From positions 248,001-312,000 of the forward strand of contig OZ250139.1 of the NCBI GenBank assembly GCA_965237405.1: 64,000 nt of DNA, given 5' to 3'. Under the pieces are notes generated by a model. The model was not told the DNA's origin. It did no database searches and was given only the letters and a program-made list of their open reading frames with translations. The translations under genes and the position numbers were made by a program. Positions 18,137-26,293 of the stretch are shown in pieces; position 1 is the first letter of the stretch; the number at the start of each line of letters is the position of its first letter. Source of the stretch: CAUZIB01 sp963663925. GTDB taxonomy: Bacteria; Acidobacteriota; Vicinamibacteria; Vicinamibacterales; UBA8438.

Positions 18137-18535
18137 TCACCATGAAATGTCCACGGCTGCCAGCTCACCGGCCACAGCAGCCGCCTCCGACTCCGGCGTG
18201 GGTGCGTCAAGACATTCGACCGCCTTTTCGAAACGCGACTGTGCCTTCACCGAATCTCTGCGCGTCATCGGACGACGGAACACGCGAATTCGCTTATCCA
18301 CCCAGCTATCCGTCTCTGCGCCGTACGATTCCACCAGCGTCCGCCGCATCCCGATATTGGGCACAATCCGATAGCCGTCCGTGAAGACGATGACTGGCTG
18401 CACCGTGCGTTGTGTCGTGAAGCGGTTGCGCATCTCCTCCTCGACCACAGCGGAGATCGTTCCTTCGTACGACCCGCCCATGTTTCGCAGATCAGCGTCA
18501 TTCAACGAACGCTTCAGATGTCGTCGCATATCCAC
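18137..18535 (-). CDS. phage-type hypothetical protein (132 aa)
   Basis: Contains QPVIVFTDGYRIVPN and a VESYGAETDSWVDKRIRVF block, reminiscent of small proteins of unknown function common in phage and plasmid DNA-metabolism clusters, where the motif reads roughly PVL.F.....VLN...L...YG..T..WVGK. That resemblance is from memory. It overlaps the upstream gene by 22 bases and is followed after 6 bases by the zinc-ribbon gene, so the three are probably co-transcribed. Confidence 0.6.
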   Translation of the reverse strand: MDMRRHLKRSLNDADLRNMGGSYEGTISAVVEEEMRNRFTTQRTVQPVIVFTDGYRIVPNIGMRRTLVESYGAETDSWVDKRIRVFRRPMTRRDSVKAQSRFEKAVECLDAPTPESEAAAVAGELAAVDISW

Positions 18536-18912
18536 CGATGACCTCCCTTGTCCCTGCCCTTGTTCTTGCCCTTGGTCCTGACGTTGTCCTTGGTGTTGGT
18601 GTTTATGTTGGTGTTGGTACTGGGGTTTGTATTTGGGTTGCTGTTGTCGTTGGTGTTTCCGTTAACTGCCTGTATTGGGCTTGTCCCTGGACGTGGCCTT
18701 GGTCGCAACTCCCGTCGAGTTGCCTTCCTGCCAGCGGGGAAGAGTGCCTCACGCACCTGGCGGTATTCCGCCCGTAGTCGGTTGTGCGTCTCGTGCAGAC
18801 GCTTCCGTTCGCACTCTCGCTCATGCATCTGTCCAAGGCTCAGATGGAGCAACTCTCTGACGCCAGCCAGGTCCAGGTCGCTACCATTGGCCCGATCACA
18901 CCAATAGATCAT
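18514..18912 (-). CDS. hypothetical protein with Asn/Thr-rich tail (132 aa)
   Basis: The N-terminal half is charged and helical (ECERKRLHETHNRLRAEYRQ), probably coiled coil. Residues about 85-110 are a low-complexity Asn/Thr run encoded by gtt/ggt-rich short repeats at 18570-18660. The end is basic (KGKNKGRDKGGH). First gene of the small minus-strand phage-like group. Its ATG (18910-18912) overlaps the ATG of the divergent kinase remnant. Function unknown. Confidence 0.5.
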   Translation of the reverse strand: MIYWCDRANGSDLDLAGVRELLHLSLGQMHERECERKRLHETHNRLRAEYRQVREALFPAGRKATRRELRPRPRPGTSPIQAVNGNTNDNSNPNTNPSTNTNINTNTKDNVRTKGKNKGRDKGGHRWICDDI

Positions 18913-19215
18913 GGCTCTCGAAGTCGGCTCCCGACTCGGCCATTACGACGTGACCGCCCTCATCGGCGAGGGTGGCATGGGCCAGGTTTTGCAGCTACAC
19001 GGTTGTTCTCTAACCGTTATTTGATTGCAATTTGTAGTTGATAATCACCGGTGGTAGGATTCTCAAGCATTTGAGTGAGAGGGATAAGAAGTTAATTACC
19101 AGGCCACCGACATGAAGCTGAACCGTGAGGTGGCGCTCAAGATCCTGCCTAAAGCACTTGCCAGTGATCCGGATCGGCTGGGCCGGATCCAGCGGTCAGC
19201 GCGGGTACCTGCCAG
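18911..19215 (+). pseudogene. Ser/Thr protein kinase N-terminal remnant, interrupted
   Basis: Begins MALEVGSRLGHYDVTALIGE followed by GGMGQV, the glycine loop of PknB-type kinases, then leaves the frame. After about 109 A+T-rich bases (18988-19096) the homology resumes as YQATDMKLNREVALKILPKA, holding the ATP-binding Lys, and fades near 19215. Joining gives a normal kinase N-terminus. Only about 70 residues of kinase exist, so it is non-functional. Confidence 0.85.
18988..19096. repeat. ~109-bp A+T-rich insertion in kinase gene
   Basis: Sequence between two contiguous pieces of a kinase domain, much richer in A+T than its surroundings. It contains acggttgttctctaaccgt (6-bp stem, 7-base loop) and ctcaagcatttgag (5-bp stem). 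No coding content. It may be a miniature mobile element; no family is recognised. Confidence 0.45.
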
Positions 19216-19284
19216 CTTCAAGGGCCATACGCGTCGATGCGGCGGCGTGGGAGCGCCGGCGGTTCAGAGAGGAAGGACTGCGTT

Positions 19285-20607
19285 GTGCGTCTGAGATCGA
19301 GTATTTGGACTCTGCTGTCATTGGCCCTCTGGCTACCCTCAGCCGTCACCATGGCTGGCGAAAAAACGAACGTCATCCTCATCATGGCGGACGACATCGG
19401 CTACGAGGCCTATGGAGCTTTCGGCGGAACCTCCTACCAGACCCCCGTCCTAGACAGAATGGCTGCAGAGGGAATGCTCTTCAACCACGCCTATTCCAAC
19501 CCGGTCTGCACGCCAAGCCGCGTAAAGATCATGACCGGGCTCAGCAACGTTCGGAACTATGTCTCGTTCTCCATCTTGAAGAAGACCGAGAAGACATTCG
19601 GCCACATGATGCAGGACACGGGCTATCGAACCGCCATCGCCGGCAAGTGGCAGTTGTATGGGGCCGAACGTTACGAGGACATGATTCGCGCCAAGGGATC
19701 ACTGCCACAGGACACGGGGTTCGATCGCCATGCCCTCTGGCAGGTCGAAAAATCAGGCGCTCGGTACTGGGGTCCCACTATCACCATCGACGGCGAGTTG
19801 AAACGTTTCGGCGAGGACGTCTATGGACCAGACATCTATACGCAGTTTCTGCTCGATCGCATGGAAGAGTACAAGGACGAGCCCTTTTTCCTGTATTACC
19901 CCATGGCGCTTGTCCACTGGCCCTTTGATCCCACACCGGATAGCGCCGACCGGCACAGCACAGACCAGCAACAGAACTTTGCGGACATGGTGGCCTATAT
20001 GGACAAGCTCATCGGCCGCATCGTTGACAAGGCCGAGGAACTCGGAATCGCCGAACGCACGCTCATTCTCATGACCGGTGATAACGGCACCTACCGCGGA
20101 GGTAATCCGGCTCATAATCACGGCAAGCCCATCCTGTCAAGAATAGGTAATAAGGTGATTGTCGGTGGAAAGGGAAAATCCACCGATGCCGGAACCCGGG
20201 TGGGTCTGTTTGCCTACCAACCTGGCACCGTTCCCGCTGGAAAAGTTTCAAACGACCTGGTCGATTTCTCCGACTTCGTACCCACCATTGCCGACGCAAC
20301 AGGCGCCAATCCCTTGCTGCCAACGGACGGACAGAGTTTCCTCCCCCAATTGCATGGGAAGCGCGGGAATCCTCGGGAAACCATATACGTCTATCACTGG
20401 CCACGGCCGGACAAGGGGCAACCGCTGGCGTTCGTGCGCAACCAACGTTGGAAATTGCACAGCGATGGCCAATTATTTGACGTGAAGAACGATGTACTGG
20501 AAGAGCGGCCCGTGACCGGTCCGAAGAGCGCGGCCATTCGGAAACAGCTACAGGCAGCCATGGATCGAATGCCAGGCAGAGGCCAGACGCTCTTAAAATT
20601 CGATTGA
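19285..20607 (+). CDS. sulfatase, formylglycine-dependent, exported (440 aa)
   Basis: Hydrolyses sulfate esters in the periplasm. A signal peptide (about 1-24, ending ...PSAVTMAG) precedes the alkaline-phosphatase-like fold. Metal ligands lie in ILIMADDIGY (D36, D37). The sulfatase signature is CTPSR with C75 as the residue converted to formylglycine. A later GDNG motif completes the metal site. GTG 19285 is chosen because agaggaagga lies at the right distance and the signal peptide starts there; an upstream ATG at 19237 would add kinase-remnant sequence. No maturase is in the window. Substrate unknown; sulfated polysaccharide is plausible. Confidence 0.9.
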   Translation: MRLRSSIWTLLSLALWLPSAVTMAGEKTNVILIMADDIGYEAYGAFGGTSYQTPVLDRMAAEGMLFNHAYSNPVCTPSRVKIMTGLSNVRNYVSFSILKKTEKTFGHMMQDTGYRTAIAGKWQLYGAERYEDMIRAKGSLPQDTGFDRHALWQVEKSGARYWGPTITIDGELKRFGEDVYGPDIYTQFLLDRMEEYKDEPFFLYYPMALVHWPFDPTPDSADRHSTDQQQNFADMVAYMDKLIGRIVDKAEELGIAERTLILMTGDNGTYRGGNPAHNHGKPILSRIGNKVIVGGKGKSTDAGTRVGLFAYQPGTVPAGKVSNDLVDFSDFVPTIADATGANPLLPTDGQSFLPQLHGKRGNPRETIYVYHWPRPDKGQPLAFVRNQRWKLHSDGQLFDVKNDVLEERPVTGPKSAAIRKQLQAAMDRMPGRGQTLLKFD

Positions 20608-20609
20608 GG

Positions 20610-20988
20610 AAGATGACCCCACGAAGATAGAGGACCCCATGAAGGTGACAGACATCCAGCCACGTGACCCTCGCCTCTGCATCGGACATAACCGCGCTGG
20701 GGCGCCCTGTGGCAAGTTCGCGATGGTTGGCCAGACCGTCTCTGTCGGAATCACGGCGGCGCGTCACCGCAGGCGATGCAGAAGGCCCAGGAGGCTCTAG
20801 AACTCGCCGAGTTAAAGCTCCGCAACCTCGCGCCAACTGCGGTCAGTCAGCTTGAGCGCCTCTGCACCACTGCCACTTCAGAAGCGGTGCGTTTGGGTGC
20901 GTCGAATAGCTTGGTCGATCGATCGGTCGGGCGAGCCACCGAACGCATTCAGGTCGCGGCGGCGATCACGGTGAAGCGGCCCTGGTAA
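20610..20988 (+). pseudogene. degenerate copy of phage-type HGG protein gene
   Basis: The first ~100 bases are nearly identical to 23653-23755, giving KVTDIQPRDPRLCIGHNRAG. A deletion then removes the second Cys/His block and shifts the frame. The C-terminal half (RLGASNSLVDRSVGRATERI) is intact in frame to the stop at 20988. It is a broken sister of the gene at 23648. Confidence 0.85.
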
Positions 20989-21080
20989 TGGGGCGGGTGC
21001 GCCTCGGTGGCCTGCTCAGCTTCTATTATCGAGACGCCGCATGAGTGGTCGGCCCATTAACTGCACCATACGCGGTCAGC
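20978..21080 (+). repeat. tandem repeat unit 1: IS 3' end remnant
   Basis: A 103-bp unit repeated immediately downstream. It encodes the last residues of an integrase-core transposase (RVRLGGLLSFYYRDAA, stop) and the element's terminal region (attaactgcaccatacg), so it is the right end of a relative of the elements at 2729 and 47014. Its first bases overlap the end of the preceding pseudogene. Confidence 0.8.
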
Positions 21081-21178
21081 GGCCCTGGTAATGGGGCGGG
21101 TGCGCCTCGGTGGCCTGGCTTCTATTATCGAGACGCCGCATGAGTGGTCGGCCCATTAACTGCACCATACGCGGTCAG
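21081..21178 (+). repeat. tandem repeat unit 2: IS 3' end remnant
   Basis: Same sequence as 20978-21080 apart from a 5-base deletion (ctcag) inside the coding part. Head-to-tail duplication of an IS right end. Confidence 0.8.
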
Positions 21179-21199
21179 AGTTTGGCTACAATCGGCCCC

Positions 21200-22729
21200 A
21201 TGAGGCTTCCAAGACTCGCCCTGACGCCTGTCGCCGTCGTTGCGACGGTTTGGCTAGGAGGCTGCCAAGAATCTCCGATGCCAGAACCCGAGTCCGAGCG
21301 TTCGGCGCCGACGGGCGTTGGCGACACCCTCACGATCGCCCAGGCCGCGGATGGCACCTATATTTCCTGGCGGGAGCACATCGTCGATGACGTAGCCGTC
21401 GGCGGCGTTCCCATCGATGGGAGCGACGGCTTGACGGGCGGTGACCTCGACGGCGACGGGATCATGGACGTCGTCTCGGTTCATGAGTCCGACACGACCT
21501 CGGCTGAAAGCTACAAAGGACAGTACGACGACGTCGCTGACGGGTATATCCGGTTGGCGTTCGGCTCCGAGGATCCCGACCAGTGGACCCTCGTGACTCT
21601 TGCGGAAGGACGTGAGGCAGCAGCACCCGAGGACGCCGATATCGCCGACGTCAATGGCGACGGCTACCCGGACATCATCGTCGCCTGCGAACTGGCGCAC
21701 CTCATCTATTTCCAGAACCCTGGCAAGGACGCACGAACGGCGAGGTGGGATCGGCTCATCCTCCCCGTCAGTTTGAACCGAGGGTCGTTTATTCGAGTCT
21801 TCTTTGCGGACTTGAATGGTGACGGCAAGCCCGAGGCGATCGCGGCCAATAAGGGCGGGCAGAACCCGGGCCTCGAGACGGAACAACTGGACGCTATCTC
21901 GTGGTTCGAGGTCACGGGCGATCCACTTGAGGGCGACTCATGGGTCGAGCACGTGATCACGAGAGTCCGCATCCCGATCAACTCGCGACCGGTCGACCTC
22001 GACCAGGACGGCGACATCGACGTGCTGGGCGGCTCACGGGGCGAGCGTCGGATCTTCTTTCTCGAGAACACCGGCGGAGAGACGATCGAGTTCAACGAAC
22101 ATCCGATTGAGATCTCTGGCACGACGGTGCCGGACGAGATGCGCACGCGGCGACCTCGCGACGGCGAGCCGCTCATCACGGGATTCAATTTCGAGTTTGG
22201 CGACCTGAACCAGGACGGTCGGCTTGACGTCGTTCTTCAGGAATCCTCGAATCTGATCTGGCTCGAGCAACCCACCGACCTCTCGCAGACGTGGACCGCT
22301 CGCGTGATCGGCAGCTTCTATCCGGACACCATGACGGGGTTCCGCTTCGCCGATATCAACCAAGATGGCCGCGACGATTTGATGGCCGGCTCCTATAGCC
22401 AGTCTCCCCGCGACCACGATGGAGTCGATGTCACCCGCGACGGACGTCTCGGGCGGCTTGCCTGGTTCGAGCAGCCCATGAACCCCACGACCGAGTGGAC
22501 TCGTCACGATATCTCGCGACGCAAGCGCGGAATGTTTGACAAGTTCCTCGCGAAGGACATGGACGGCGACGGAGATATCGACTTCATCGGGACGCGGGGG
22601 AACTCCGTGCCATGGGACGGGGTCTACTGGCTCGAGCAGGTGCGAACGGCAGAGCCGGCGAAGTCCTTCCAGCGAGCGCGAGACGAAGACAGCGTCGAGA
22701 TGCCGCTTCCGTCCGAGCCCGCACCGTGA
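21200..22729 (+). CDS. FG-GAP/VCBS-repeat lipoprotein (509 aa)
   Basis: Exported lipoprotein: signal with lipobox LGGC (Cys22). At least seven calcium-binding D-x-[DN]-x-D-G-x-x-D loops follow, including DLDGDGIMD, DVNGDGYPD, DLNGDGKPE, DLDQDGDID, DLNQDGRLD, DINQDGRDD and DMDGDGDID, spread along the protein as in an FG-GAP/VCBS beta-propeller. Such proteins usually bind ligands or partners at the cell surface; no enzymatic motif is seen. Start ATG 21200 is chosen because the lipoprotein signal begins there; the frame is open upstream through the IS remnant. Confidence 0.88.
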   Translation: MRLPRLALTPVAVVATVWLGGCQESPMPEPESERSAPTGVGDTLTIAQAADGTYISWREHIVDDVAVGGVPIDGSDGLTGGDLDGDGIMDVVSVHESDTTSAESYKGQYDDVADGYIRLAFGSEDPDQWTLVTLAEGREAAAPEDADIADVNGDGYPDIIVACELAHLIYFQNPGKDARTARWDRLILPVSLNRGSFIRVFFADLNGDGKPEAIAANKGGQNPGLETEQLDAISWFEVTGDPLEGDSWVEHVITRVRIPINSRPVDLDQDGDIDVLGGSRGERRIFFLENTGGETIEFNEHPIEISGTTVPDEMRTRRPRDGEPLITGFNFEFGDLNQDGRLDVVLQESSNLIWLEQPTDLSQTWTARVIGSFYPDTMTGFRFADINQDGRDDLMAGSYSQSPRDHDGVDVTRDGRLGRLAWFEQPMNPTTEWTRHDISRRKRGMFDKFLAKDMDGDGDIDFIGTRGNSVPWDGVYWLEQVRTAEPAKSFQRARDEDSVEMPLPSEPAP

Positions 22730-22847
22730 TGGGCAGGCCTAGCGGCAGGGATAGGCGCTGGCCAGGGCGGCAAGAATAAGGGAGGTGTCCGCCTGAGTCG
22801 ACCCTGGGACCATGATTCTGGATCATCGGTTGCATCTTTCTGGATCA

Positions 22848-23063
22848 CCGGGGCGGGCCGGACTTCCGGATATCAGACTTCACGATCTGCGGCATACAGC
22901 CGCGACGCGGATGATGGAGGGCGGCATGCATATGAACATAGCCAAAGAACAGCTGGGCCATTCCACGATCAGCATTACGATGGACCTATACAGCCACGTG
23001 ACCGAGAGCCTCCAAGAGGACGCTGTTGCTGAACTGGACAGGGTTTTCTGGTCACAGGGCTGA
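22848..23063 (+). pseudogene. tyrosine recombinase, C-terminal fragment
   Basis: The frame gives AGLPDIRLHDLRHTAATRMM, then KEQLGHSTISITMDLYSHV: box II of phage integrases with HxxR, LGH and the catalytic Tyr. The N-terminal domain and first catalytic Arg are missing. A tRNA 3' fragment lies 130 bases downstream, the usual place for an attachment site. Remnant of an integrated element. Confidence 0.85.
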
Positions 23064-23195
23064 TGCCCACTCTTGATGCCCAAGAGGATGGACGCATGCG
23101 GGAGGTTCAGGTCTGTATGGACAGACTGTCGCTTGTTGCTTGAGAGAACACTTCAGAAAACAACGCAACAGCACGGTATGGATGAGCGCGATCGG

Positions 23196-23254
23196 AACTT
23201 AAAATCCTGTGGTTCTAACGGACCGTGCGGGTTCGATTCCCGCCCTCGGCACCA
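23196..23254 (+). other. tRNA-Leu(UAA) 3' fragment, probable attachment site
   Basis: The sequence carries an anticodon loop cttaaaa, a long variable arm, a perfect T arm (gcggg-ttcgatt-cccgc), acceptor strand cctcggc and encoded acca. The matching 5' half (gccgagg, D arm) is absent, so it is not a functional tRNA. A partial tRNA beside an integrase tail is what site-specific integration into a tRNA leaves at one end. Confidence 0.7.
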
Positions 23255-23647
23255 TTCTTACCCTATGGTTATTGGGTTGAATGGTTTGGTCGTCTAACCC
23301 TGGTACGGCTGCTTAGATGGTTGTACTGCCAACCGTACTGCCGATCGCATTCAGAATGGTGGTTGGGCTACGTGTTGATGTGACCTGGGCGCCAGCTGGG
23401 GTTCCGAAGGTGAACCCCACTAGCCGTACGATATTATCCGCCGCACGTGACACTATCGACGCTGATATTGTCGTAATGGCCCAACGTCGACCCCGGTCGT
23501 CCGTTTTTCGTCGGGGAATTCACCAGGGATCTGAAAACCGCGAGCGATCTCTATATATATGTGTACTTGACCGATATTTGTACGCGCCGTTTTTGGGTCC
23601 GACTGGCGGGTATCAATGCGATCATCAGTGTTGGATGAAGGTGACCT
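23255..23647. other. 393-bp stretch without a supported gene
   Basis: Between the tRNA fragment and the next gene. A 112-codon frame exists at 23317-23655 but has no ribosome-binding site or recognisable motif and overlaps the next start, so it is not called. A run tatatatat lies near 23550. Confidence 0.5.
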
Positions 23648-24031
23648 ATGAATGAAAATGACCCCACGAAGATAGAGGACCCCATGAAGGTGACAGACAT
23701 CCAGCCACGTGACCCTCGCCTCTGCATCGGACATAACCGCGCTGGGGCGCCCTGTAACAAGTTCGCGAGGAGAGGTCAGCGAGTCTGTCGGAACCACGGC
23801 GGGTCGAGTCCACAGGCCCTGGCTAAGGCTGCTGCGGCTGTCGAGTTGGCTGATCTACGCCTGCGGAACTTGGCACCACGTGCGGTCGCGACGCTTGAGG
23901 ATCTCGTAATAAACGCCACTAGCGAACAGGTGCGCCTCGGTGCCGCGAATAGCTTGGTGGACCGGAGTGTCGGGCGAGCCACCGAACGTATTCAGGTTGC
24001 GGCGGCGATCACGGTGAAGCGGCCGTGGTAG
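23648..24031 (+). CDS. phage-type Cys/His protein with HGG motif (127 aa)
   Basis: The N-terminal half has CIGHNRAGAPCNKFARRGQ and VCRNHGG, a C..H..C..C..H pattern typical of small phage proteins often encoded near terminase genes. The C-terminal half is helical (LADLRLRNLAPRAVATLEDL) and ends RATERIQVAAAITVKRPW. A gaaggtga ribosome-binding site precedes ATG 23648. A broken copy lies at 20610. Probably part of the integrated element marked by the integrase tail; exact role unknown. Confidence 0.7.
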   Translation: MNENDPTKIEDPMKVTDIQPRDPRLCIGHNRAGAPCNKFARRGQRVCRNHGGSSPQALAKAAAAVELADLRLRNLAPRAVATLEDLVINATSEQVRLGAANSLVDRSVGRATERIQVAAAITVKRPW

Positions 24032-24144
24032 AAGGACACGCTGCAACACCGTCACGCCAGGGATTATGACTTCGCCGCCAGGTGAATGTAAGGAGCGCAA
24101 GTCACCACCTACACACCTCGAATCCTAAGGCGTAAACTGCTCTC

Positions 24145-24654
24145 GTGGCATTTGAGCAGACGTTCAAGAACATCGACGATGTGCTGTGGAAGGAAGCCGG
24201 GTGTGGTACCGAGCTGGACTACACCGAGCAGACCTCCTGGCTGCTGTTCCTGAAGTATCTCGATGACTTGGAGCAGGAGCGGGCGATGGCCGAGGGACTC
24301 GTGGGGAAGCCCTACGACTACTTGCTCGACGACGCGCACCGCTGGTCGCGCTGGGCGGTGCCGAAGACAGGGGATGGCACCGTGGATCACAACACCGCGG
24401 TGACGGGCGACGACCTCATCGCGTTCGTGAATACCGATCTCTTTCCCTATCTCAAGAGGTTCACGGCCCGGGCCAGTCGCCCCGACACCATCGAATACAA
24501 GATCGGGGCGATCTTCAGCGAGCTCCAGAACAAGTTCCGCAGCGGCTACTCCCTCCGTGAGGCCCTGGAACTCGTCGATGGTCTGCACTTCCGGTCTCAG
24601 GAGGAAAAGCACGAACTGAGCCACCTCTACGAAGCCAAGATCCGGAACATGGGT
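24145..24654 (+). pseudogene. hsdM: second type I HsdM, N-terminal stump
   Basis: The frame begins (GTG start) with FEQTFKNIDDVLWKEAG and LDYTEQTSWLLFLKYLDDLE, the N-terminal helical domain of HsdM. It is of a different subtype from the gene at 5250. After 170 codons it runs into the IS5-type end at 24655 and stops in the IS at 24682-24684. The catalytic domain is absent. Confidence 0.88.
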
Positions 24655-24835
24655 GCCTTGGTGCACAACTCCATTGAGGGCTGAGAGTCTCCCGTGATTC
24701 CGCCTGCCGGTCATCCGATCATCTCGCCATCGGGTATCCCGAGCGCCGTCATGGTGTTCAGGATTTTGCACCCCAACCTCACCTCGACTCTCTGGGACGC
24801 CAGTCCCCTCGCTCGCATCGCTGAGCCCAGGATGG
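24655..24835 (-). mobile_element. IS5-type A left-end fragment
   Basis: Matches 12526-12706 almost base for base (terminal gccttggtgcacaactc and the 3' end of the transposase), then is cut by the integrase-core IS starting at 24836. Confidence 0.9.
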
Positions 24836-26000
24836 CGTAAGGTGCGTTTAATGGGCCGAGGTCCGGTCAGTGCTGGTCGAGTCTTCCAAGTAATCTCAGG
24901 CCATGCCGCCTGCGCTCCAGTTCCTCGTTCTCACGTTCGCTGGCTGGGTGAACCGCCACCAAGACGATCTGATCGCGTATCTCCGGGAGGAGCATCGGGT
25001 CCTCCGGGAGCACCTGGCCCTCGGCCGCTTCGCCGGACCGATGCCCAACGCCGTCGACGCACCGTGCGCGGCCAGCAACTCGGCCGGCGCGTCTTGATGC
25101 AGGTCGCCGACATCGTCACGCCTGACACGATTCTCCGCTGGTACCGGAGATTGATCGCCCAGACATACGACGGCAGCGCCCGCCGCGGTCGCGGCCGGTC
25201 GATGATGCGCCGTGACGTGGCCGCGCTCGTGGTCCGGATGGCGGTCGAGCATCCCCAGTGGGGGGACAGACTGATCCGTGGGGCGCTCTCGCACCTCGGC
25301 CACGAGATCGCTCGGACCACGGTGAAGCGGATCCTGCACGACCACGGGAACGATCCGGCTCCCGAGCGGAGCCGGCGCCTGCCCTGGAAGACGTTCCTGC
25401 AGGCGCCCTGGGAGGGCCGCACGGCCTGCGATCTGTTCACCGTCGAGGTGCTCACGCTGGCCGGGCTCCAGCGGTGCCTGGTCTTCTTCGTGATTGCGCT
25501 GCAGTCCCGCCGCGTGCCCATCGCCGGGATCCATCCGCAGCCGTACGGCACGTGGATGGAGCAGATGGCCCGCAATGTGACGGACCCGGTTGATGGCTGC
25601 TTGCGCCGCGTCCGCTATCTGATTCACGACCGCGACCCGCTCTCCACGCGGGGGTTTGGCGAGATCCTGGAGGGCGGGGGTGTCCAGCCGATCCGTCTCC
25701 CGCCGAAGAGTCCCAATCTCAACGCGTATGCCGAGCGGTTCGTCCGCTCTATTCAAGGGGAATGTCTCAGTCGCGTCGTCCCCCTCGGCGAAGGAGCCCT
25801 GCGTCTCCTCGTGGGCGAGTACGTCGACCACGACCAGCGCGAGCGAAACCACCAGGGACTCGACAACCAGCTCCTGCAACGACCGCCACCGCCGGTGAGC
25901 CTGGCCGCCGACGTGCAGCGGCGGGAGCGTCCGGGCGGATGGCTCAATTTCTACCACCGGGAGGCCGCATGAGCGGTCGGCCGATTAAACGCACCTTACG
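24836..26000 (+). mobile_element. integrase-core (rve) IS, copy 2
   Basis: Bounded by cgtaaggtgcgtttaat and its inverted form ending 26000. Closely related to copy 4 at 61302-62467. Inserted into the IS5 fragment on its left. Confidence 0.88.
24903..25972 (+). pseudogene. IS transposase, integrase core, frameshifted
   Basis: The N-terminus MPPALQFLVLTFAGWVNRHQ starts at 24903. Near 25015 a missing G (cacctggccctcgg against cacctgggccctcg in copy 4) shifts the frame, and the remaining ~300 residues, including CDLFTVEVL, LIHDRDPLS and NAYAERFVRS, read one base off to the stop at 25972. The catalytic triad is present but the protein is split. Confidence 0.88.
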
Positions 26001-26293
26001 CCAACGCCCAGAATCTCTTTCGCGTCGGCCGGCACCTCCTACGAGCCGCTCATCAGCGCGCGCTCCGCACCCGAGCGTTCGCCGAATGGAACGTGGTGAC
26101 GTGTGATTCGTGAGCAGCCGCCCAAGTTCGGATCTTGGCCGGCGACCCGGCCCGCGTCCGGCAAGTTGACAAAACCTCCCCACACATCGCCGTCCCGTCG
26201 CCTCCGCACATTCCCCTTGCCTGTCGCGCCCACCAGAGCGAATGTGGACGGACGGCCGCCGCCCGTGGCCGCCGGAAAGGAGGACCCGCGTCC

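Noticed and set aside
18560..18680. gtt/ggt-rich short repeats suggesting a CRISPR or satellite array
   Set aside because: The repeats are 3-6 bases, lack spacers and encode an Asn/Thr-rich stretch of a minus-strand protein.
23317..23655. 112-codon frame before the HGG gene
   Set aside because: No ribosome-binding site or family features, and it overlaps the well-supported start at 23648.
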